Made by a program: the position numbers and the translations under genes
Assembly: GCA_006386115.1 (NCBI GenBank)
Contig: VFIW01000054.1
Location: forward strand, 236,365 to 300,364
Source of the DNA: Globisporangium splendens
Taxonomy: Eukaryota > Oomycota > Peronosporomycetes > Pythiales > Pythiaceae
Direction of reading: 5' to 3'
DNA: 64,000 nt
Notes under the pieces: model-generated
The model's input: the letters and a program-made list of their open reading frames with translations, nothing else
Told to the model about the DNA's origin: nothing
The model's database searches: none
Shown here: one piece after another, positions 34,198-45,228 of the stretch
How positions within the stretch are numbered: position 1 is the stretch's first letter
Layout: each line of letters starts with the position of its first letter

Positions 34198-35538
34198 CTA
34201 TCCAGTCTTTCGTCTTTTCCGTGTGGACACTATCGTTGGCTGCTTGGTCTCCGCTGAGTCTTCTGCTTCTGGCACAGTGTCGTCCTTTGCATTCTTCTTC
34301 TTTGGCTCTTCTTTCACGCTTGGAGCTTTTAGCGATTGCTGCTCTTTCTTCAATCTTGCCTTCGCTTGGATCTCCTGAAGCACTTGCTTCTGCTTTGCAG
34401 CAGTGCGGTTGAACACAAACGTGGTATCATTCGAGGCTGTTGTCGTGAAGATGTACCCTTCGAGGTCAAACTTCTTGATGCCCTCGATCGAGTTCACTTG
34501 GTTCTGGATAAGGTACCGACACATGAGTCCGCGCGCGCGTTTCGCATACACAGACTTGATCTTCCCGTCGTCCTGGAAAACACAGTCAATGACTTGAATG
34601 TCGTCATCGAGTGCGTCCAGTGGGATACTCTTGAAATACTCCTGCGACGCCACGTTCACAATCACTTTCTGCTCCTTCTTCATCTCATTCTCACGAAAGT
34701 ACGCGTTGATCTGCTCCGACAGGGTCGTGTCCCAGAAGGTGTAGAGGTCTTTTCCCCTCGAGTTGGCGAACTTTTGCCCCATTTCGAGACGATACGCTTG
34801 GATGAGATCCAATGGGCGAAGAATGCCTGTGGCAGCAAGGTAAACTGCGGTATTAGTCTACATTCCGCGTGCATGAAGCAGTATGTGTGGGGAGAGTCCA
34901 CTATACCGTAGAGTCCGCACAAGATGCGCAGATGGTCCTGAGCATATTTCAGTTCCTTGTCAGAGAGCTCCTGCGCGGCCAGTCCTACAACGATACAAGC
35001 AATCAGCATAATGAAAGCCCCCAATACGCACACACAGATTGTCAAAGCGATGGATCTGGTACCTTGATACGCTGGTCCATTGAACGACAGCACGGCTTGC
35101 TTGTGGGTCTCATCTGGCACCAGGTCCACTTCTTTCTTCTCGTCAGCCACGATCGCAAAGTTTTGAAAGCTGCGAAAAGTGGGGGATATCCACAGTGTCA
35201 GAATAGAATCTCTAGAAAAGTTATAGCCCTCGGAACAAACAAACAAACAAACAAACACACACACAAGACGTACCGTTCATAGTTCAGCTTGGCAAGCGCG
35301 TCGCTCACTCCGAGCAGCGACTTGACCTTGGCTTGCGAGAGCTCCTGGAGCTGCTTGACCTGTCACGGTTTGTTGTCTGTCAGTGCTTCAGTTTCGCTGC
35401 ATTCGGACATGCAAATGTACGCACCAGGATGTGCGCTTCATTGAGTAGTTGCGGTGTACTGCAGGGTTTCGCTGCGGAGAGCGTCATGTCCAGCGTCTTG
35501 GCTGGCGACAGCAAGTAGAGCAACTGCGCTGCCGTCAT
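34198..35538 (-). CDS. yaaA-like: YaaA / UPF0246 family protein with C-terminal lysine-rich extension
   Basis: Exons 35538..35425, 35359..35274, 35169..35063, 34984..34907 and 34826..34198, introns of 65, 104, 78 and 80 bp, 337 aa. The start at 35538 places LLSPAKTLDM near the N-terminus as in bacterial YaaA; an in-frame ATG at 35631 would add 31 residues that could be an organelle-targeting peptide. Family motifs in order: LLSPAKTLD, ALSFNGPAYQGL-type segment, [25 protein letters not shown] (over two junctions), LYTFWDT, VNVASQEYFKSI and YAKRARGLMCRYL. Family knowledge: E. coli YaaA lowers intracellular iron and DNA damage under peroxide stress and has a DNA-binding-like fold. The last 70 residues are Lys/Glu-rich and absent from bacterial forms. 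A (CAAA)n/(CA)n microsatellite sits in intron 2. Confidence 0.9.
35234..35266. repeat. Microsatellite (AAAC)n then (AC)n
   Basis: Simple repeat wholly inside intron 2 of the YaaA-like gene. Confidence 0.9.
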
Positions 35539-36045
35539 GATGCTTCGTGCCAGTGCTGTCGGATAATTTGGCAGTTGGAAATGAGTGGCTAACTGCACCA
35601 TAACAACTCTTCTAAGTACGCTATTTCTCATCGGTCTCCACGAATACCGAGTTACACAGAAAATATGGAAATACCGTGATCATCATCTCCAACTAATCTG
35701 TCTCGCGCACTCTCTGAGGAAAAAAAAGAAGGACACGACCTGTCAAAAAATGGTTGGTCAATGTGTTTTCCTCCAATCAAAGTGGTCTGAACCCTCCAAA
35801 GAGACCTTTGATTGGCTGAAACGCACACATCAGATGTCCTTTTTGACCTCTTCCGTATAGGTAGGTACGCACACAGCCAGACAAAGCAAGAAGCAACAAG
35901 CAGGAAGAGGCCAAGCGCCATCGCTCGCCGTCTCCAGAGCGCTCTGTACGTGGGCTGTGGGCATCGCATCGCGCTCTACGTGCGCCTCAGTCATTGCCAG
36001 CGCTTTGCTGCGTCTGTGTGGGTCGTTGTATCGGTAGTTATCAGT

Positions 36046-38724
36046 ATGGAGGGCGTGCTGTGGGTGCGCATAAGCCGCGGCAAGTTGCTGCGCGGGTGGC
36101 AGAAGCGCTACTTCATTCTCACCGACGACGGGCTGCTGCGCGAGTTTGCCGAGATCACGGAAGCGCCGGCGCCACCGACAGCAGCAGGTGCAGCCACAGC
36201 GACGTCGGCATCCAGTAAGCGACGCTTTACGACACCACCCAGTGGCTCGCTGTCGTCGCAGGACGCGCTCGTCTCCCGAAGCGGCATGATGCTCAAAGAG
36301 GAGATCGACGTGCTCGGGTCGACGATGAAGACGCTGCCATTCCCGCTTGTAGGGCGCCAGTTTGTGTTTCAGATCACCAAGAAAGGCGTGTTCCGACTGA
36401 GCTTGGGTGCGAAGAGCGGCGAGGACATGCACCAGTGGATGAATGCGCTGAAGGCCGTCACGAGTCTCCCGTGGGCAGACGCCAGAAGACAGCGCAGTCC
36501 ATCGATCAGTGGGCGAATGCCTCCGTCAGCGCCATGGACGCGGTCGCCGTCGTTGGAGATTGGGACGTCGAGAACAGAGGACGATTTCCTGGACATTCCT
36601 GTGCTGCATCCAAACGATATGGCAAAGTTCATCAGCGGGTACGAATGGGTGGACGAGCGCGTCAAGACCACACGCGACATCACGCTTGGTGGTGTCTCTA
36701 TCCCGCGCGGATCGATCCTGGTCGCTGCGAACGGCATCTCCCTGCAAACGCTGACAGTCGACGAGATCAAACTCATGCTCAAGCCATCGAGAGGCATCAC
36801 TTCGGGGTTGCGCTTCTTGCGCACGCCGTACAAGAAAGGTGTGCTCAAGTGCAAGATGTGCTTCAGTTTGACGACACAGCTGAAGACCATTGCGCAGTAC
36901 CGCAGTGGCTTGCGTGATTGGAAACAGCAAATCGTGGAAGTCGATGGCGAGGTGCTGACCTGCTACCCGCGCGCAGACGCCAAGTCGAACAAAGCGAGAC
37001 GTTTGATTCCGCTCACGGGTGGATGCACTGTGAAGACAGTGCACGAAATCGTTGCGGAGCAAAAGTTCTGCTTTATGGTATCTGCGAAGGCGTACTCGAT
37101 GCTGTTCCAGGCGAGATCCGAAGAAGAGGTACGCCACTGGACCGAAGTGATTCAGCGCGCCATCCATCTCGCCGAGGGCGTGCTGCCGGGCCAACACGAT
37201 CGACCGTCGCTCGACAACATGCAGTTGCAAAGCTCATTGAACATGCGGAATCTGCAAAACAGCCTCGAGTTCTTGGATGCAGACGACCAACTTTATCCAG
37301 TGACACGCCAGACGTCTGTACCGACTGATGACGAATGGGAGACAACCAGTAGCGATGGAGCGCTAGGGAGCCCCGTGCACCCTTCGTCAGACGACTGGGA
37401 CAGTGCGACGCAGCGTGCTGCCTACTTGCCAGCCAACGATCTGTCCGAGATGCTCTTCTTTCTCCAGCGCAGCGGTCGTCTCGTGGAAGCGTTCCAGCTC
37501 ATGGGGCGAAACACGTCGCATCGGTCCGAGTATTGGAAAAAGATCTTTCTGTGGGCGCTCGATCCGATTGAACGAGACGCGTTTGAACACTTGCTGGCGC
37601 TCCCACTTGCAGACGAGTAAGTTTTGTTTATTATTTTGTGTTGGCGATGGTGCTGCGCTCTTAATTGCAACAATTCCATCACTGTGTATTGCAGAGACAA
37701 CGTTCAGGTGCAGAAGGACATTCCACGCACATCCAAGTGGCTGGCTGGTTCTGCAGGTGCCCCCAAGCTTGGTGCGGATGCAAGTGCGATTCGTTTAGAG
37801 CGTCTCGAGCGGGTGTTGCAGGCATTTCTCGCTGGCTGCACAGCGCACGTGCGTACGGACGAAGAAGAGGAGGAAGAAGCTGGCGGCACAGCACCTCGGG
37901 AAGGCAGCAAGAACTTTTACATGCAGGGTATGAACGGGCTCGCGTTCATCTTGCTCGAAGTGCTCGAGGAGGATGAGATCGTCGCGTTCCAGTTTTTCCG
38001 TGGCATCATCTCGCGCATCCTCCCTCACGTGTTTGGGATCTGCTGGGAGGGCACGGAGCGGGACAATTTCGATCTCTTCAGCTCGTTGGTTGAGGTTGGA
38101 AACATTCTGCAAGACGTTGTGGCGCTGCATCTTCCGAACTTCAGTGGAGCCATGGACGACGCTGGGATCCCTGTGTGTCTCTTGGCGTACAAGTGGTTCC
38201 CGACGCTGTTCTCCGATATCTCGCTGATGGCGCACAAGACGCAGCTCCGGTTCGACACGCTGCTCGTGATTTGGGACATCTGTCTGTTGATGGGGCTGGA
38301 AGGCATCTTCTGCGTCTCTCTCGCGCTGTTCAGCACCGCTGAAGAGCACGTCGTGGGTCTCGGTCGTGACGCCAGTGCCGAGCAGATCAGCAATGCGCTC
38401 GTGCACGTGATTTCGCAGATTAAGCCTGAAGACCTCGTCACGAGTGTGTGCGAAGTGCTGGAGCTGTGCAGTCATCCAGTGTTGCTGAAGCTCCGCAATG
38501 GCCATCGCCGACGATTGCAACTCGGGTACGCCAAGCAGAAGTACGATGGCCTGCGCTCCCAAGTGCCTGCTGCGATCGGGGCAGCAAACTCTATGGCGAA
38601 TCGTGGGGCTATGGCGCCGAAAGTCTCGCCTCGGATGACAGTGAAAGACTTGGATTCTGGCAAGTTATTTAAGATCTCGCAAACGGGGAGCATGCTCTTG
38701 CCCGTCATGAAGGCGATTCAATAA
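36046..38724 (+). CDS. PH-PDZ-like-PH-TBC protein, probable Rab GTPase-activating protein
   Basis: Exons 36046..37616 and 37695..38724 with a 78-bp intron (GTAAGT..TTGCAG), 866 aa. I use the ATG at 36046; the frame upstream lacks an ATG and 36046 sits at the very start of the first PH domain (VLWVRISRGKLLRGWQKRYF). Order: PH1 (about 1-145), a Ser/Pro linker, a PDZ-like segment (about 210-265, GGVSIPRGSILVAANG), PH2 (about 265-380, ending EEEVRHWTEVIQRAI), an acidic linker, a helical segment, then the TBC domain. Both TBC catalytic fingers are visible: VQKDIPR (Asp 532, Arg 535) and YMQ (Tyr 599, Gln 601). Expected role: speeding GTP hydrolysis on a Rab at a phosphoinositide-bearing membrane. 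The acidic insert EEEEEEA between the fingers is unusual. Divergent from the YaaA-like gene. Confidence 0.92.
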
Positions 38725-38983
38725 GATAGGGTACTCAAATAGGTCATATCACATTATTAGTACCACCACACTATTCGTCCACATGAATTCGGGTCGTTTT
38801 TGAAAACAGGACATGTTCGATTTTTCTCCGAGATGAGAGTTGAGATCAGGGCAAAGTCGCCTAATTTAGAGTGAATGCACCCTCCGGATCTGTCAGGAAG
38901 ACATGACGAATGGGTGCTTCGCCACATGCAGGACTCGCATGCAGTTTCTAATTCGCCGCGTGGGGGGTTAACGCAGCGACGCA

Positions 38984-40321
38984 ATGCAGCTCTCTGTTCT
39001 ACGGCTGCTGGTGGCGGCCATTGGCGCGTTGCTGTGCGTCGCAGCAGCAGAGAACGCCACCGACGTCCCACTGACAAGCGACGCTGTGGCCGATGTGGTG
39101 GAGCAGATGCTCCATGAGCAGTTTCCAGCGAACTACGACGGCAGCACCATGCACCTCGTGTTCAGCATGAGCTGCGACCAAGGCCACCGCTTGCTGCTCG
39201 CGACGGTGATCCAGGAGTCTGCGACGCGCGTCGGCCAGCGCGGACCGATCACGCAGATCATCGCCGGGTGCACGGACGAGCAAAAGACGCAGATCCTGAC
39301 CGAGCCGCGGTTCTATTACGACTTCCGTGTGCACTTCACGCCGGGGTATTCGCCGCATCCAACACCAGAGATCAACGACGACTACATGCCGTACAACAAA
39401 CCGTTTTCCCTGCGCCATTGGCTGCAGAACGCGAACCCTCCTGTGCAGCACGACGTGATCGCACTCGTGGATGGCGACTTTGTGTTCTTTAAGCCGCTGG
39501 AAGTGAACACGGGCCGGAGCGTGACCAAGTACTACCATGGGAAACGCGATCCTGCGACTGTGACCGACGAAGTCCGCGATGGCGTCGCGATTGCGCAGGA
39601 CTGGACGAACTACATGGGTAGTGGGTACTTTGGCAACGGCAAAGCAAAGATCATGTGTGCGGGGAAGCCGTGCTTCGACGTGTCCGCGGAAGACGGGCAG
39701 GAATACTACGCCAGCACGGGACCGCCGTACATCATGACGAAGCACGACATGCTCGCGTTCATTGACGATTACTGCGATTTCGTGGTCCAGGGCCGCAAGA
39801 TCGACCCGGATAGCTGGATGGCGGAGATGTTCGGCTACGGTGTCGCTGCCGCGAACCACGGCATTAAGCACACGATCTTGTCAAACTTGGGTGTCACGCA
39901 CCCGTCGCACTTGGGCCAAGGCAACGAGTACTGGACGTTCCTAGACACCAACACGTTCAAGGTGAACCCGTGCGCCGACTCGTACGAGATCCCTGTACCA
40001 GAGGATCCACCTGTGGGTGTCCACTTTTGCCAGCACTACCTGCTGGGGGACAAGGGCCGGTATTTCTACAAGTACGCGATCCCGCGGGATGTGATCACGT
40101 GCGAGCAGATGATGCTGGCCGTGCCGAAGGCGTCCGAGTACAACGCCATCGAGACCTTGTACCAGGACAACGCCGAGACGCGCTCCAAGAAGCGCCACGA
40201 GGTGTGGGCCGAGTGCACGCTCACCAAGTCGATCAACCGCGCGCTGCATCTGCTCAAGACGCACATGTGCGCCGGCACGGGCTACAACACGTTCCAGGGT
40301 CTGGAGCTCAGCAAAGATTAA
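38984..40321 (+). CDS. Peptidyl Ser/Hyp O-glycosyltransferase-like protein (SGT1/HPAT type), copy 1
   Basis: Single exon, 445 aa. Starts with a hydrophobic signal peptide or anchor ([15 protein letters not shown]). The fold landmarks are [25 protein letters not shown], then [11 protein letters not shown] and the DXD-type metal/nucleotide-sugar site VDGDFVFF (Asp 163, Asp 165). [18 protein letters not shown] and a C-terminal Cys-rich part follow. Family knowledge: the Chlamydomonas/plant peptidyl-serine galactosyltransferase and hydroxyproline arabinosyltransferase families share the 'S.(C/E)...H..Q....PGP.T.L.S.T.EE' start and the K-P-x-x-L-x-H-W...D.D core. Predicted to act in the Golgi/ER on extracellular glycoproteins. 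Donor and acceptor cannot be assigned. A close paralogue lies at 58026. Confidence 0.78.
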   Translation: MQLSVLRLLVAAIGALLCVAAAENATDVPLTSDAVADVVEQMLHEQFPANYDGSTMHLVFSMSCDQGHRLLLATVIQESATRVGQRGPITQIIAGCTDEQKTQILTEPRFYYDFRVHFTPGYSPHPTPEINDDYMPYNKPFSLRHWLQNANPPVQHDVIALVDGDFVFFKPLEVNTGRSVTKYYHGKRDPATVTDEVRDGVAIAQDWTNYMGSGYFGNGKAKIMCAGKPCFDVSAEDGQEYYASTGPPYIMTKHDMLAFIDDYCDFVVQGRKIDPDSWMAEMFGYGVAAANHGIKHTILSNLGVTHPSHLGQGNEYWTFLDTNTFKVNPCADSYEIPVPEDPPVGVHFCQHYLLGDKGRYFYKYAIPRDVITCEQMMLAVPKASEYNAIETLYQDNAETRSKKRHEVWAECTLTKSINRALHLLKTHMCAGTGYNTFQGLELSKD

Positions 40322-41017
40322 TTGAACGGGAACGACGACGAAGGCAGATGGTTTTTATGCACGCTGCGTGTGACTCGACTGGCTTTCATCGCGAGCATTA
40401 GCGTCAAAAGTAGATGCCAATTATGCAAAGAATGCATGAAGAGGTGCCTTTCCTCCACTTTGCGGTTTTAACAATCATCACGTCGGACTCGTTGCAAACT
40501 GATATCTCATGCGGTTGCAGGTTTCCATATGTTGGTCCTGATTGAAGCAAAGCGTGATGGTCATTTTCTTTCGGCGCTGACGATCGCCACGAGGGACTTG
40601 ATGTAAAAAACGCAGGCGTCGTCATCACTGGATGCCACACATTCACTGTGTGCTGGATGGCAACTTTACCTTGAAAGACTCCTTTCTCGGTGGGACACGT
40701 AGCGCCCGAGCCATCTGGGGCAACCTATTACTGCGGCGCACAGTCGTACGATCGATGGATGGAGGCACCAAAGTCAGGATCGGAAGGGAAGAGAGCTGGT
40801 GATGGAACGGCGCGTGAAGAGGAGCGCAATCGCAGGCATTCAGAACGCGCTTGCTGGTCATAACTCTGGCCTTGCCACTAATCCTACAGCGTGGTAAACG
40901 TCCGACCAACGGAAACATCGTTTGCTTGTGTGCCTGCTTTGCCGTACCGTTCAGTCTCATTCGCGAACAAGACGCTGCTTACACTGAGATATTCCGAGCG
41001 CAGCACACAAGTTCGCG
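40322..41017. other. Intergenic, no gene seen
   Basis: Holds the 3' flank of glycosyltransferase copy 1 and the promoter of the next FBT gene. Confidence 0.5.
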
Positions 41018-42673
41018 ATGTCACACATGCAGAAGGAATCGCCCGAGGTCCAGCCGCAGCATCCGTTGAAGGTGTACCACTCGCTCTCGCTCACGCAGTC
41101 CGTGCCCGGGGAAGACCTCACCGACAGTCGCTTTGTTGCCGGCGAAAATTTCTACAACCATGAGATGTACGGGACTCTGCGGCGCGGCGGCGCCGTGAGC
41201 TTTTATTCCATGGACTGCCTTGGACTCGCTGCGGCGACGTTCTCGTCCTTGTTCTCCTACCAGTGCCTGACTGGAGTGCTGCGACCGCATATGAGCATCG
41301 AGTTCGCGCTTTCAGTCCAACAGAACGTGTCCGTCCAGCGACTGATCGAGATTCCAATGGCGCTGAGCTTTCTAGTCGGGCTTCTATCGGATTGCTACCC
41401 GATCATGGGTCTTCGACGCAAAGGGTACATGATTCTCGGACTCGTGATCAATGGCGCCAGTGTCTTCGTGGTCGCCGGAATCAGCGCGCATTTCGAGTCC
41501 AAGAACGGCGACCGTCCGAGCGACGCGATGGTGGTGCTAGGGATCATCATGGCTGCCATTGCCAGTCTCGGGTGTATCATCACGTTCCTCTGTGTGCACA
41601 CGCGTGTGATCGAACTCTCGCAGCGCGAGCCTCTGCGAACTCGAGGCTCGATCCAAGCTTCGTACCTGATTTTCCGTCGCTTGGTGTCTCTTGTCGCCGC
41701 GTCATTTACGTACGCCGTAATGGGCAAAGGCACCGGGACCCCAAATCTCTCGCTCTCGACAGCCATGATTCTGCTCGCAGTCATCTCGATCTTGCCGTTG
41801 CCGATCATCCTGAAATTCTGGAAGGAAGAACACTACTCGCTCCACACCTCGATGAAGATCCGAGGTCGCATCTTTTGGAAGATCATGCAGCAAAAAGCAG
41901 TGTGGCGCATCATGGCGTTCATCTGTTTCTTCACGTTGTTTTTGAGCATCAAGTTCAGCGATTCGACTGGTGTGATCCGCAAATGGTCTGGCGCGGCGAC
42001 CGACAACCCCTTGCTCGTCAAGGTGATCACCGACGTGGTCATCTTGTTCACCATCGCCGTGTGGCGCTACGCGTTTATGAACCGGTCGTGGCGACTCTTC
42101 TTTGCCTCGGCACCATTATTCCAGATCGTCCCGCACTTGCTCATCGCGATCTTGGTCGCGTTCGACGTTGTGCGTGACCGCTACTTGTACCGGACCGTGT
42201 TTTCAGCCACGGCGATTGCCGATGGTATCAATTCGCTCAATAACATGGTGCCGTTGACGGAAATCATCCAAGAAGGCTCTGAAGGCGTGACAGTCGGGCT
42301 TACAATTTCGTTGCAACGACTGATCGGCATCTTCGTGAGCACCAACGCTGTCGGACTCTTTCAGGGAAGCAACTTTTACGATCCTGCCGAAGTGGCTGAC
42401 GACACTTCCAACGCGCACCGGGACGTGCTGCTCTCGCTGGTGCTCAACTTTGGTCTCAATGCACTGGCGCTAATCGGATTGTTCTTCCTGCCAAGCCAGA
42501 AGCTCGACGCGCAGCAACTGCGCATGTACGGCGGCTTCACGAAGGCTGCGAGCAGCCTGATCATCGCGTTCAGCGTCATCATGTTTGTGTACTCGCTGGT
42601 GATCAACGTCATGACGTTCGTGCCGAGTTTGTCGTGCGTGAAGCTCGTTGGTGGCACTGGTTGCTCTTCTTAG
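41018..42673 (+). CDS. Folate-biopterin transporter (FBT) family protein, tandem copy 1
   Basis: Single exon, 551 aa, from an ATG at 41018 (MSHMQKESPE). About 12 hydrophobic segments; landmarks are DSRFVAGENFYNHEMYG at the N-terminus, GLLSDCYPIMGLRRKGYM, RVIELSQREPL, FWKEEHYSLH, FSDSTGVIRKWS, VPLTEIIQEGSEGVTVGL and PSQKLDAQQLRMYGG. The family moves folate- or pterin-like solutes in other organisms. Substrate is unknown here. In DNA, 41769-42039, 42119-42192 and 42248-42684 are identical or almost identical to the next gene at a constant 2,555-bp offset. The first half is clearly diverged. Confidence 0.87.
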   Translation: MSHMQKESPEVQPQHPLKVYHSLSLTQSVPGEDLTDSRFVAGENFYNHEMYGTLRRGGAVSFYSMDCLGLAAATFSSLFSYQCLTGVLRPHMSIEFALSVQQNVSVQRLIEIPMALSFLVGLLSDCYPIMGLRRKGYMILGLVINGASVFVVAGISAHFESKNGDRPSDAMVVLGIIMAAIASLGCIITFLCVHTRVIELSQREPLRTRGSIQASYLIFRRLVSLVAASFTYAVMGKGTGTPNLSLSTAMILLAVISILPLPIILKFWKEEHYSLHTSMKIRGRIFWKIMQQKAVWRIMAFICFFTLFLSIKFSDSTGVIRKWSGAATDNPLLVKVITDVVILFTIAVWRYAFMNRSWRLFFASAPLFQIVPHLLIAILVAFDVVRDRYLYRTVFSATAIADGINSLNNMVPLTEIIQEGSEGVTVGLTISLQRLIGIFVSTNAVGLFQGSNFYDPAEVADDTSNAHRDVLLSLVLNFGLNALALIGLFFLPSQKLDAQQLRMYGGFTKAASSLIIAFSVIMFVYSLVINVMTFVPSLSCVKLVGGTGCSS

Positions 42674-43551
42674 CTGCGTTGCATAGCAATATTGGGGATG
42701 CTGATGGAGAAGCTCGCTGAGTGTCGACGTCAGTGGTAGTATATATAGTAAATAAAACAAGTCGCGTGTTAAGAATTAACAGTCGCCGTTACGAATTTGA
42801 AACTTGGCTGATGGGATGTGAAGACGCTGAAGCAGCAAATGAACTCAGCTCATGACGATGGTGGCTGAGCATAGTAGATTCAATAAGGGAATACTACTGT
42901 ACGCACATTGCTGACTCAGTGGGGATGCTTTGTCTGAAGTGCAGCCATCTCTTCGTCCTTCAACAGCGCTTCTTCTCAAGAGAGGTGACGGGCTCCAAAG
43001 CTCCTGTTACGCACATGCTTGTCACCTGCGCAATGACTGACTTTACAATTGGTACAAGAGCCATCAACCTCGTACAGAGGCAGTGCTTTTTTCGTGTTTG
43101 TGATCCCTGGCTGATGGTTGAAACTCGATGTCTGACTGGCCCGTCATCAGCGCCTGTTACGTTCACAGAAAAAGATACCAGTGTGCACCGGATACTTTGT
43201 GTGTGCGAATGGGACACGCCGAGTGCCGTCCACATGTGACCGTAGCAACCTATCACCGCAGTGCCGTGTCTCGTGATGACTGGCAACGACAGTGAATCAA
43301 TCGCACGATCGGTTGCTGAGGCAGAGAGGATCGCGAAGAGAGCTGGAGCATAATCTGGTGGAGAAAAGAGCGCGCGCTCGCATGCAACCCCTTATAATAG
43401 ACACGGACGCCATGTGGTTGCTGCTACAGGACTTCCAGATGACGGAAAGTAGTGGCCAAAGCGTGTCGGGAGCCTTGTCTGAGTCTCATTCGCGAACCAA
43501 ACGGCTCAAAGAGATACAAGCTTGCCAGCCAAGTGTCACCGGTCAATATCC
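42674..43551. other. Intergenic between tandem FBT genes
   Basis: The first 11 bp past the stop still match the second copy; after that the two flanks are unrelated. No gene seen. Confidence 0.5.
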
Positions 43552-45228
43552 ATGTCAATCATGCAAAAAGAATCACCGAGTATTCCGCAGGACCCCAATG
43601 GCTTTAAGACTTACCAGTCTCCATCGCTGTACACGTCTAACCCCCGAGATGAAGACATCGAAAATAACGTCAGCCGCTTCGTTGCTGGGGAGCAATTCTA
43701 CAATCATGAAATGTACGGAAGTCTGCGACGCGGAGGTGCGGTGAGCTTCATGTCGATGGATTGCCTCGGACTCGCTGCTGCCACGTTTTCGTCGATGTTC
43801 TCGTATCAATGTCTGATCGGAGTGCTGCAGCCGCTAATGAGCACCCAACTAGTGCTCTCAGCTCAAGAAAATGTGTCCGTCCAGCGACTGATCGAGATGC
43901 CCATGGCGCTGAGTTTCCTGTTTGGTCTTCTATCGGATTGCTACCCAATCATGGGACTTCGCCGCAAAGGGTACATGATTGTTGGTCTTGTGCTCAACGG
44001 CGCCAGTGTTTTCGTGATCGCTGGCTTGAGTGCTCACTTCGAGTCAGGCGAGTCTGAGAACAAGAATGATCCAAATGATGTGCTGGTGGTGCTGTCGATT
44101 TTGATGGCTGCCATTGCCAGTATCGGGTGTATCATCACGTACCTTTGCGTGCACACGCGTGTGATCGAACTCTCGCAGCGCGAATCCCTAGCATCTCGAG
44201 GTTCAATTCAAGCTACATACCTGATTTTCCGTCGCGTCGTGTCACTCCTCGCTGCGTCATTTACGTACGCCGTATTAGGCTCCGGATCCGGCGACTCCAA
44301 CGTTCCACTCTCGACAGCCATGGTTCTGCTCGCAGTCATCTCGATCTTGCCGTTGCCGATCATCCTGAAATTCTGGAAGGAAGAACACTACTCGCTCCAC
44401 ACCTCGATGAAGATCCGAGGTCGCATCTTTTGGAAGATCATGCAGCAAAAAGCAGTGTGGCGCATCATGGCGTTCATCTGTTTCTTCACGTTGTTTTTGA
44501 GCATCAAGTTCAGCGATTCGACTGGTGTGATCCGCAAATGGTCTGGCGCGGCGACCGACAACCCCTTGCTCGTCAAGGTGATCACCGACGTGGTGATGCT
44601 GCTTACGATGGTCGTCTGGCGCTACGTGTTTATGAACCGCTCCTGGAAGCAATTTTTCGCGTCAGCTCCATTTTTCCAGATCGTCCCGCACTTGCTCATC
44701 GCGATCTTGGTCGCGTTCGACGTTGTGCGTGACCGCTACTTGTACCGACTCATGTACTCGATCACCGCGATTTCTGACGGCATTGGGCTGCTCAACACCA
44801 TCGTGCCGTTGACGGAAATCATCCAAGAAGGCTCTGAAGGCGTGACAGTCGGGCTTACAATTTCGTTGCAACGACTGATTGGCATCTTCGTGAGCACCAA
44901 CGCTGTCGGACTCTTTCAGGGAAGCAACTTTTACGATCCTGCCGAAGTGGCTGACGACACTTCCAACGCGCACCGGGACGTGCTGCTCTCGCTGGTGCTC
45001 AACTTTGGTCTCAATGCACTGGCGCTAATCGGATTGTTCTTCCTGCCAAGCCAGAAGCTCGACGCGCAGCAACTGCGCATGTACGGCGGCTTCACGAAGG
45101 CTGCGAGCAGCCTGATCATCGCGTTCAGCGTCATCATGTTTGTGTACTCGCTGGTGATCAACGTCATGACGTTCGTGCCGAGTTTGTCGTGTGTGAAGCT
45201 CGTTGGTGGCACTGGTTGCTCTTCTTAG
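43552..45228 (+). CDS. Folate-biopterin transporter (FBT) family protein, tandem copy 2
   Basis: Single exon, 558 aa. The frame is open upstream from a non-ATG codon; the first ATG (43552, MSIMQKESPS) aligns with the start of tandem copy 1. Same landmarks: FVAGEQFYNHEMYG, GLLSDCYPIMGLRRKGYM, VIELSQRESL, FWKEEHYSLH, VPLTEIIQEGSEGVTVGL and PSQKLDAQQLRMYGG. A slightly longer acidic loop (ESGENKNDPND, around residue 180) separates it from copy 1. It shares exact DNA tracts with copy 1 in the central loop and the C-terminal half. Transported solute unknown. Confidence 0.87.
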   Translation: MSIMQKESPSIPQDPNGFKTYQSPSLYTSNPRDEDIENNVSRFVAGEQFYNHEMYGSLRRGGAVSFMSMDCLGLAAATFSSMFSYQCLIGVLQPLMSTQLVLSAQENVSVQRLIEMPMALSFLFGLLSDCYPIMGLRRKGYMIVGLVLNGASVFVIAGLSAHFESGESENKNDPNDVLVVLSILMAAIASIGCIITYLCVHTRVIELSQRESLASRGSIQATYLIFRRVVSLLAASFTYAVLGSGSGDSNVPLSTAMVLLAVISILPLPIILKFWKEEHYSLHTSMKIRGRIFWKIMQQKAVWRIMAFICFFTLFLSIKFSDSTGVIRKWSGAATDNPLLVKVITDVVMLLTMVVWRYVFMNRSWKQFFASAPFFQIVPHLLIAILVAFDVVRDRYLYRLMYSITAISDGIGLLNTIVPLTEIIQEGSEGVTVGLTISLQRLIGIFVSTNAVGLFQGSNFYDPAEVADDTSNAHRDVLLSLVLNFGLNALALIGLFFLPSQKLDAQQLRMYGGFTKAASSLIIAFSVIMFVYSLVINVMTFVPSLSCVKLVGGTGCSS

